From the NCBI GenBank assembly GCA_002457295.1, contig NTKF01000025.1, positions 1 through 19,779 on the forward strand: a stretch of 19,779 nucleotides of DNA. The letters are read 5' to 3'. This document shows positions 13,681 to 19,779 of the stretch, piece by piece. Source of the stretch: Flavobacteriales bacterium MED-G22 (GTDB lineage: Bacteria > Bacteroidota > Bacteroidia > Flavobacteriales > Flavobacteriaceae). Under the pieces are notes generated by a model. It was not told where the DNA came from. It worked only from the letters and a program-made list of their open reading frames with translations, and made no database searches. How positions within the stretch are numbered: position 1 is the stretch's first letter; every line of letters starts with the position of its first letter. A program made the position numbers and the translations under genes.

Positions 13681-16600
13681 ATGTTGCCAGCAAAACAAGG
13701 TCTTTATGACCCTAACTTCGAACACGACAATTGTGGGGCAGGTTTTATATGCAGCCTTCAAGGTAAAAAAACCAACGATATCATCCACAAAGCTCTAGAT
13801 ATTTTAGATAAATTAGAACATCGAGGGGCGGTGAGTGCAGATGGAAAAACCGGGGATGGCGCAGGTATTCTTATTGAAATCCCACATGATTTTCTTGTTT
13901 CTGAATGCCATTTTCAGTTGCCAAAATTACACGAATATGCTGTTGGAATGGTGTTTCTTCCTAAAAAAGAAAACCAAAGAAATTATTGCATCGGAGTTTT
14001 AGAAAAAGAGATTAAAAATCAAGGTCTAAAGGTTTTAGGTTGGAGAACTGTTCCGGTTGATCCTAGCCATGTAGGAAGCATTGCTGCTCAAACCGAGCCT
14101 CACATAATGCAAGTATTTATTGGAAAAAATGAGGAATTGTCGGAGCATGAATTTAATGTGAAACTCTTCATTGCTAGAAAAATTAGTGAGCATACCATTT
14201 CCTCTTCAAAACTTTCTGAAGCTTCATATTTTTATTTACCAAGTTTATCAACTCATACTCTCATCTACAAGGGCTTACTCATTCCTGAGGATATAAAAAA
14301 TTATTATTTAGATCTTTCAAATCCTGCTGTAGTTACTCGATTGGCATTAGTACACCAGCGTTTTTCAACCAACACTTTCCCAACATGGGATTTGGCTCAG
14401 CCTTTCCGATACATGTGCCATAATGGAGAAATCAACACATTTAGAGGAAATTACAGTCGAATGCAAGCCAGAGAAGAATTATTGAAAAGTGATCTTTTTG
14501 GGGAGGACATTAAAAAGATTTTACCTGTCATTCTGCCTAGTAAATCTGATTCAGCATCAATGGATATGGTCGTGGAACTTTTATTAGCCTCGGGGCGATC
14601 GCTGCCAGAAGTGATGATGATGATGGTCCCAGAAGCATGGGAAAAACATCAAGCCATGGATGAAGATAAAAAAGCATTCTATGAGTACAATTCTTGTATT
14701 ATGGAACCTTGGGACGGCCCTGCATCTATTCCATTTACAGATGGTAAATACATTGGTGCGCTCCTCGACCGAAACGGTTTAAGACCTTCACGCTATTCAG
14801 TTACTAAAGACGGCTATGTGGTCATGTCTTCAGAAACTGGTGTTTTAGACATTGCTCCTGATAACATTGAACGACATGGACGGCTTGAACCAGGCAAAAT
14901 GTTTTTAGTAAATATGAATGAAGGTAGGATTGTCGAAGATGAAGAGATCAAAAAAGAAATCACCTCTGAAAGACCCTATCGGGAGTGGCTTCAAAAAAAT
15001 CTTTTGCGTTTAAAAGAGGTGCCCTACACTGGTAACAAGACCCCTGACGAAAAAGAAGATTTTGAAACACGGCTTCGTATTTTTGGCTACACCCAAGAAG
15101 ATTTAAAAACAATCATAAAACCAATGGTAATTAGTGCAAAAGAAGCTATTGGTTCTATGGGAACTGATACTCCTCTTGCTGTTTTGTCAGACAAGCCACA
15201 ATTGCTTTACAATTATTTTAAACAACTTTTTGCACAAGTCACCAATCCACCCTTGGATGGAATTAGAGAAGAAATAGTCACCGACACTAGCCTTTCAGTA
15301 GGAAGTGATTATAATATATTTGACGTTACGGCCAATCATGCCAAAAAGCTACATATCCAAAATCCTGTTATTTCCAATGAGGATTTAGACAAAATTAAAA
15401 ACATAGAAAATCCCGATTTCAAATCGGTAAGCATAAGCACACTTTATGAAACTCAAAGTGGGTTGAATGGACTAGAAAATGCTTTAGAGGAAATGGTCCA
15501 TCAAGTTGAAAGAGCGCTCTCAAATGGAGCCAATATCATTATTCTTTCTGACAGAGGAGTATCTTCTTCTCTAGCACCAATACCAATGCTTCTAGCATGT
15601 GCACATACTCACAACGCCTTGAAAAGAAAAGGAAAACGCTCTCGATTTGGAATTATTTTAGAATCCGCAGAACCGAGAGAGCCACATCATTTTGCCTTGT
15701 TGTTTGGTTATGGTGCAAGTGCTATTAACCCCTACCTAGTTAATGAAGTCATCCAGCATCAAACCGAAAATGAAGGTATTGCTTTAGAAACAGACAAAGC
15801 TATTAGCAACTTCAATAAAGCCATAGCTAAAGGGATCGTAAAAGTGATGAACAAAATTGGAATCTCCACTTTGCATTCCTACAGAGGGGCTCAAATTTTT
15901 GAAGCATTAGGGCTTTCGCAAAAATTTATAGATCGCTTTTTTTGTAACACAGCCACCAGAATTGAGGGAATTGGTCTTTATGAAATCGAAAAAGAAATTG
16001 CGCAGAGACATAGCAAAGCGTATTTACATGAATCCAACATTGGCATGTCTCTGGAAATTGGAGGTGACTATCGTTGGAGAAGAGATGGTGAGGCACATGC
16101 TGTTAACCCACACACCGTGGCTCATTTGCAACAAGCAGTGAGACAAAATAAAGTTGAGGAATATGAAACCTTTGCCAAATTGGTGAATGAACAGAACAAA
16201 AAATTGATGACCCTGAGAGGTCTTTTTGAATTTTCAAGTTTTGATCCTATTCCCCTAGATCAGGTAGAACCTTGGACAGCAATAGTTAAACGTTTCAAAA
16301 CGGGGGCCATGTCTTTAGGCTCTATTAGCCAAGAAGCACATGAAAATTTGGCCGTAGCCATGAATAGAATTGGAGGGAAAAGTAATTCTGGCGAAGGAGG
16401 AGAAGATCCAAAAAGGTTCCAACCTGATATAGACGGAAACTGGAGAAATAGTGCTATCAAGCAAGTGGCTTCTGGTCGGTTTGGCGTTTCTAGCCACTAC
16501 TTGAGTTCTGCTAAAGAAATACAAATCAAAATGGCACAGGGAGCAAAACCCGGTGAAGGAGGACAATTACCTGGTCCAAAAGTAAACCCATACATTGCCT

Positions 16601-18177
16601 CTGTGAGAAACTCCACACCCTATGTCGGTTTGATTTCACCACCCCCCCATCACGATATTTATTCTATCGAAGATTTAGCACAGTTAATTTTTGATCTTAA
16701 AAATGCAAATAGAGAAGCGCGCGTTAATGTAAAACTCGTTTCTGAAGTAGGCGTTGGAACCATTGCCGCAGGAGTGGCAAAAGCCAAAGCTGATGTTATT
16801 CTCATTTCGGGCTATGACGGTGGAACAGGAGCGTCTCCCCTCACCTCTCTTAAACATGCCGGATTACCTTGGGAACTTGGTATTGCTGAAGCTCAGCAAA
16901 CTTTAGTGCTCAATGATTTAAGAAGTAGAATTGTTCTCGAATGTGACGGTCAAATGAAAACAGGTAGAGATGTGGCCATAGCCTGTTTACTAGGAGCAGA
17001 AGAATTTGGTTTTTCAACTGCACCCCTTATAGCTTCTGGTTGTATCATGATGAGAGCCTGTCATCTCAACACTTGCCCAGTTGGGATCGCAACCCAAGAC
17101 CCTGAACTAAGGAAAAATTTTAAGGGGAAACCTGAACACGTCATCAACTATATGTATTTTGTTGCTGAAGAATTACGACAAATTATGGCTGACTTAGGGT
17201 TCCGCACTGTAGATGAAATGGTCGGTCAATCTCAAAAACTAAACATGAAAACAGCAATCGATCATTATAAAGCACAGGGCATAGATCTTTCGAAAATCTT
17301 ATATAAACCTGACGTGCCAGATTTTGTTCAAGTCTACAACACCCGCGAGCAAGATCATGGGTTGAAACATGTGTTGGATTTTCAGATCTTAAAACAAGCT
17401 CATCCAGCCGTTTATAGAAAAGAAACTCAGCACCTTGATTTTAATATCAAGAATACAGATCGTACCGTAGGCGCAATAGTGAGCAATGAAATTTCAAAAA
17501 TTCATGGCGCTGCGGGCCTTCCAGAAGACACGCTGAGTATTAAGTTTACAGGTACCGCAGGTCAAAGTTTTGGCGCATTTGCTACCCGTGGTCTTTACAT
17601 GAAAGTGGTCGGTACTGCCAACGACTACTTTGGCAAAGGATTATCAGGAGCAAAAATTATTGCACAGGTGCCTGAAAAAGCAAGCTTTGTGCCCGAAGAA
17701 AACATCATTATTGGCAATGTGGCTCTCTATGGAGCAACTGCTGGTGAAGCCTATATCAATGGAATCGCTGGTGAACGTTTTTGTGTTCGTAATTCAGGAG
17801 CAACAGCCGTTGTGGAGGGTATTGGTGACCATGGCTGTGAATATATGACTGGAGGAGTGGCTGTGATTCTTGGTGCCTTTGGACGTAATTTTGCTGCAGG
17901 AATGAGTGGTGGAATTGCTTATATTTTTAGTGACGATGGTCAATTTGACGAAAAGAAGTTTAATATGGAAATGGTAGAGTTAGAAGACCTTACAGACCAA
18001 GATCGGGAGCATGTAGCCCATTTGTTACAAAACCATATCGATTATGCAAAGAGTGCTAAAGCCGAGCGTATTCTTTCTGGGTGGCCTGAATCCAGTAAAA
18101 AGTTTATTAAAGTTATGCCTACCGATTATAAAAAAGCCTTGGAAATGATGGCGAAATCTGAAACAGAAAAAGTATAG
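13681..18177 (+). CDS. gltB: Glutamate synthase large (alpha) subunit
   Basis: 1498 residues, full length. Makes two glutamates from glutamine and 2-oxoglutarate. Order: class II glutamine amidotransferase domain with N-terminal nucleophile C18 (propeptide of 17 residues, then CGAGF), including RFSTNTFPTW and CHNGEINTFRGN; a central domain; the FMN/2-oxoglutarate synthase barrel (about 860-1230), with MSLGSISQEAHENLA, GGKSNSGEGGED, KPGEGGQLPG, HHDIYSIEDL, SGYDGGTGASP; the [3Fe-4S] cysteines C1121, C1127, C1132; and a C-terminal GXGXG beta-helix (about 1270-1460) ending in NSGATAVVEG and GMSGGIAYI. gltD starts 2 bp after its stop. The start at 13681 leaves just the short propeptide before C18, as in the family. 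Confidence 0.98.
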   Translation: MLPAKQGLYDPNFEHDNCGAGFICSLQGKKTNDIIHKALDILDKLEHRGAVSADGKTGDGAGILIEIPHDFLVSECHFQLPKLHEYAVGMVFLPKKENQRNYCIGVLEKEIKNQGLKVLGWRTVPVDPSHVGSIAAQTEPHIMQVFIGKNEELSEHEFNVKLFIARKISEHTISSSKLSEASYFYLPSLSTHTLIYKGLLIPEDIKNYYLDLSNPAVVTRLALVHQRFSTNTFPTWDLAQPFRYMCHNGEINTFRGNYSRMQAREELLKSDLFGEDIKKILPVILPSKSDSASMDMVVELLLASGRSLPEVMMMMVPEAWEKHQAMDEDKKAFYEYNSCIMEPWDGPASIPFTDGKYIGALLDRNGLRPSRYSVTKDGYVVMSSETGVLDIAPDNIERHGRLEPGKMFLVNMNEGRIVEDEEIKKEITSERPYREWLQKNLLRLKEVPYTGNKTPDEKEDFETRLRIFGYTQEDLKTIIKPMVISAKEAIGSMGTDTPLAVLSDKPQLLYNYFKQLFAQVTNPPLDGIREEIVTDTSLSVGSDYNIFDVTANHAKKLHIQNPVISNEDLDKIKNIENPDFKSVSISTLYETQSGLNGLENALEEMVHQVERALSNGANIIILSDRGVSSSLAPIPMLLACAHTHNALKRKGKRSRFGIILESAEPREPHHFALLFGYGASAINPYLVNEVIQHQTENEGIALETDKAISNFNKAIAKGIVKVMNKIGISTLHSYRGAQIFEALGLSQKFIDRFFCNTATRIEGIGLYEIEKEIAQRHSKAYLHESNIGMSLEIGGDYRWRRDGEAHAVNPHTVAHLQQAVRQNKVEEYETFAKLVNEQNKKLMTLRGLFEFSSFDPIPLDQVEPWTAIVKRFKTGAMSLGSISQEAHENLAVAMNRIGGKSNSGEGGEDPKRFQPDIDGNWRNSAIKQVASGRFGVSSHYLSSAKEIQIKMAQGAKPGEGGQLPGPKVNPYIASVRNSTPYVGLISPPPHHDIYSIEDLAQLIFDLKNANREARVNVKLVSEVGVGTIAAGVAKAKADVILISGYDGGTGASPLTSLKHAGLPWELGIAEAQQTLVLNDLRSRIVLECDGQMKTGRDVAIACLLGAEEFGFSTAPLIASGCIMMRACHLNTCPVGIATQDPELRKNFKGKPEHVINYMYFVAEELRQIMADLGFRTVDEMVGQSQKLNMKTAIDHYKAQGIDLSKILYKPDVPDFVQVYNTREQDHGLKHVLDFQILKQAHPAVYRKETQHLDFNIKNTDRTVGAIVSNEISKIHGAAGLPEDTLSIKFTGTAGQSFGAFATRGLYMKVVGTANDYFGKGLSGAKIIAQVPEKASFVPEENIIIGNVALYGATAGEAYINGIAGERFCVRNSGATAVVEGIGDHGCEYMTGGVAVILGAFGRNFAAGMSGGIAYIFSDDGQFDEKKFNMEMVELEDLTDQDREHVAHLLQNHIDYAKSAKAERILSGWPESSKKFIKVMPTDYKKALEMMAKSETEKV

Positions 18178-18179
18178 TT

Positions 18180-19646
18180 ATGGGAAAATTAAGAGGTTTT
18201 ATGGAATATGATAGGATCAAAGAATCTACAGTTGATCCTAAAGAACGTGTTAAAAATTATAATGAATTTACCCTCGAGCCTGAAAATGAAAAACTTCAAG
18301 AACAGGGAGGTCGCTGCATGGACTGTGGCGTACCATTCTGCCATAGTGGCTGTCCACTTGGCAATCTCATTCCAGATTTTAATGATGCAGTGTATAAAAA
18401 CGAATGGGAACGAGCCCTAGGCATTTTACATTCAACAAACAACTTCCCAGAATTTACTGGTCGTTTGTGCCCTGCTCCTTGTGAAGCTGCTTGTGTTTTG
18501 GGCATTATCAATCCTCCTGTTTCTATTGAGTTAATCGAAAAATATATTGTTGAGCGGGGGTTTGCTGAAGGATGGATAAAACCACAACCTCCGACCAACA
18601 GAACGGATAAAACAGTAGCTATTATAGGTTCTGGACCCGCTGGTCTCGCAGCAGCTCAGCAACTCAATCGAGCTGGACACCTTGTGACAGTTTTTGAACG
18701 TGACAACAAAATTGGGGGGCTACTACGCTATGGCATTCCTGATTTTAAAATGGAAAAAAAGATCATCGATCGCCGATTGGAAATTTTAGAAGCGGAAGGC
18801 ATCACTTTCAAATGTAACGTAGAGGTAGGTAAAACTATAACCGCTGAAACCTTGGAAGAAGAATTTGATATTGTCTTAATTGCAACTGGCGCTACCATAA
18901 AAAGAGAGCTCCCTATCCCTGGGGCAGATTTAGATGGCGTAGTACAAGCAATGGACTTCCTGCCTCACAATAACAAAGCGGTTGACGGACAACACCAAAG
19001 AGACCCAAAACTATTTGCTAAAAATAGAGACGTAATTGTGATTGGTGGTGGCGACACGGGTTCTGACTGCATTGGCACTTCTAATAGACACGGAGCTAAA
19101 AGTGTTACCAATTTTGAAATTATGCCTAAACCAGCCGAATCAAGAACAGAAGATCATCCTTGGCCCTATTGGCCTTTTGTGTTGAAAACCAGTTCTTCGC
19201 ATGAAGAAGGAATTCATAGAGAATGGAGTATTTTGACCAAAGAATTTGTTGGAGATAAAAACGGAAAACTTAAAGGGCTAAAAACTGTTGAAGTAAGCTG
19301 GAAGAAAATTCCAGGAGAAAGACCAAAACTTATTGAAAAGAAAGGGAGTGAAAAAGAATGGCCCTGCGACCTTGCTTTGTTAGCACTTGGATTTACAGGT
19401 CCTGAAAAAAGTCTTCCTGAGCAATTTGGAGTATCTTTTGATGAACGAGGTAACGTGAAAGGTGAAAATCAGTATCAAACTGAAAAAGACCATATTTTCA
19501 CGGCTGGAGATGCTCGTAGGGGGCAATCTCTAATCGTTTGGGCTATTTCTGAGGGTAGAGAAGCGGCACATCAAATTGATACCTACTTGATGGGAAGCTC
19601 TACATTACCTCAAAAAAATATAGCAGGAGATCTGGTTGCAGTATAA
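18180..19646 (+). CDS. gltD: Glutamate synthase small (beta) subunit
   Basis: 488 residues. Passes electrons from NADPH via FAD and [4Fe-4S] clusters to GltB. The N-terminal Fe-S domain has cysteines C46, C49, C54, C58 (CMDCGVPFCHSGC) and C97, C101, C105 (CPAPCEAAC). The FAD-binding Rossmann motif is at about 147-175 (VAIIGSGPAGLAAAQ, ending in an acidic E-R-D). The NAD(P)-binding motif VIVIGGGDTGSDCIGTS follows near residue 285. The C-terminus has TAGDARRGQSLIVWAISEGREAA, which closes over FAD. It forms one operon with gltB. Confidence 0.98.
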   Translation: MGKLRGFMEYDRIKESTVDPKERVKNYNEFTLEPENEKLQEQGGRCMDCGVPFCHSGCPLGNLIPDFNDAVYKNEWERALGILHSTNNFPEFTGRLCPAPCEAACVLGIINPPVSIELIEKYIVERGFAEGWIKPQPPTNRTDKTVAIIGSGPAGLAAAQQLNRAGHLVTVFERDNKIGGLLRYGIPDFKMEKKIIDRRLEILEAEGITFKCNVEVGKTITAETLEEEFDIVLIATGATIKRELPIPGADLDGVVQAMDFLPHNNKAVDGQHQRDPKLFAKNRDVIVIGGGDTGSDCIGTSNRHGAKSVTNFEIMPKPAESRTEDHPWPYWPFVLKTSSSHEEGIHREWSILTKEFVGDKNGKLKGLKTVEVSWKKIPGERPKLIEKKGSEKEWPCDLALLALGFTGPEKSLPEQFGVSFDERGNVKGENQYQTEKDHIFTAGDARRGQSLIVWAISEGREAAHQIDTYLMGSSTLPQKNIAGDLVAV

Positions 19647-19779
19647 TGCATTCTTTTCCTTTTTAAATCGAAATATTAGATGGTTTTCTGGTTTAGATCA
19701 AGACGCTTTACTATCGCTTATTAAAAAATAACCTCTAGAACCTTTTTTTCAGAAGGCTTCAATAAACCTAAACGCACAT
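19647..19779. other. Region downstream of gltD, no complete gene
   Basis: 133 bp without a supported complete reading frame and without a clear terminator hairpin after gltD. On the minus strand a frame enters from the right edge (19777 to 19721) and could be the C-terminal 18 residues of a gene outside the window (ending in KPSEKKVLEVIF). On the plus strand a start-less frame ends WFSGLDQDALLSLIKK and stops near 19730. Neither is recognised. Confidence 0.3.

Noticed and set aside
13606..13788. Minus-strand open frame of 60 codons across the gltB start
   Set aside because: It overlaps the gltB propeptide and catalytic Cys codons and has no recognisable content.

Overview
The window looks like chromosomal DNA of a low-GC Bacteroidota, most likely a (marine?) flavobacterium. 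Three things point there. The gene families are typical: a Cys-containing TonB in an ExbB-ExbD-TonB-FolC cluster, an N-anchored Dabb protein, and a zinc-ribbon-type coiled-coil protein without its cysteines. Ribosome binding sites are hard to see. Several genes are preceded by exact matches to the Bacteroidota -7 box TAnnTTTG, once with a perfectly spaced -33 TTTG. GC content was judged by eye.

Left edge (1-446): the most interesting part. An uninterrupted minus-strand frame of 119 codons runs off the left edge and is the N-terminus of a type II-C-like Cas9: RuvC-I segment, Arg-rich bridge helix, MCPL segment and NPYALRKK. The catalytic RuvC-I aspartate is replaced by threonine (LGLTLEPNVIGW instead of LGLDxGTNSIGW). 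Divergently from it, the 86-bp gap carries what looks like a complete tracrRNA: anti-repeat, GGC/GCC nexus hairpin and a strong intrinsic terminator. Its probable promoter lies inside the first codons of cas9. No CRISPR array is visible in the window; any array and cas1/cas2 would lie beyond the left edge.

445-3986: a LuxR-type HTH protein (minus), then a plus-strand run of a small Cys-rich membrane-anchored protein, an ECF-type sigma factor and an Nramp-related transporter overlapping the sigma gene and lacking the DPGN metal motif, followed by lipA with its own promoter.

3983-7402: lpxK (lipid A kinase, minus) ends tail to tail with lipA. A NIF3-family gene is divergent from lpxK and abuts the coiled-coil gene. 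A Dabb-domain membrane-anchored protein is convergent with that pair.

7403-7798: no protein gene. It holds an inverted-repeat-rich AT stretch and tRNA-Val(TAC) with a textbook Bacteroidota promoter.

7799-13512 (all minus): anmK (cell-wall sugar recycling), nhaD (Na+/H+ antiport), then exbB-exbD-tonB-folC, a tightly packed energy-transduction operon with a folate gene at its end.

13681-19646: gltB and gltD, the two subunits of NADPH-type glutamate synthase, 2 bp apart, the core of ammonia assimilation. The final 133 bp hold no convincing complete gene.

Most of the window is ordinary core metabolism. The exceptional signal is the putatively RuvC-inactivated Cas9 with its divergent, promoter-overlapping tracrRNA.
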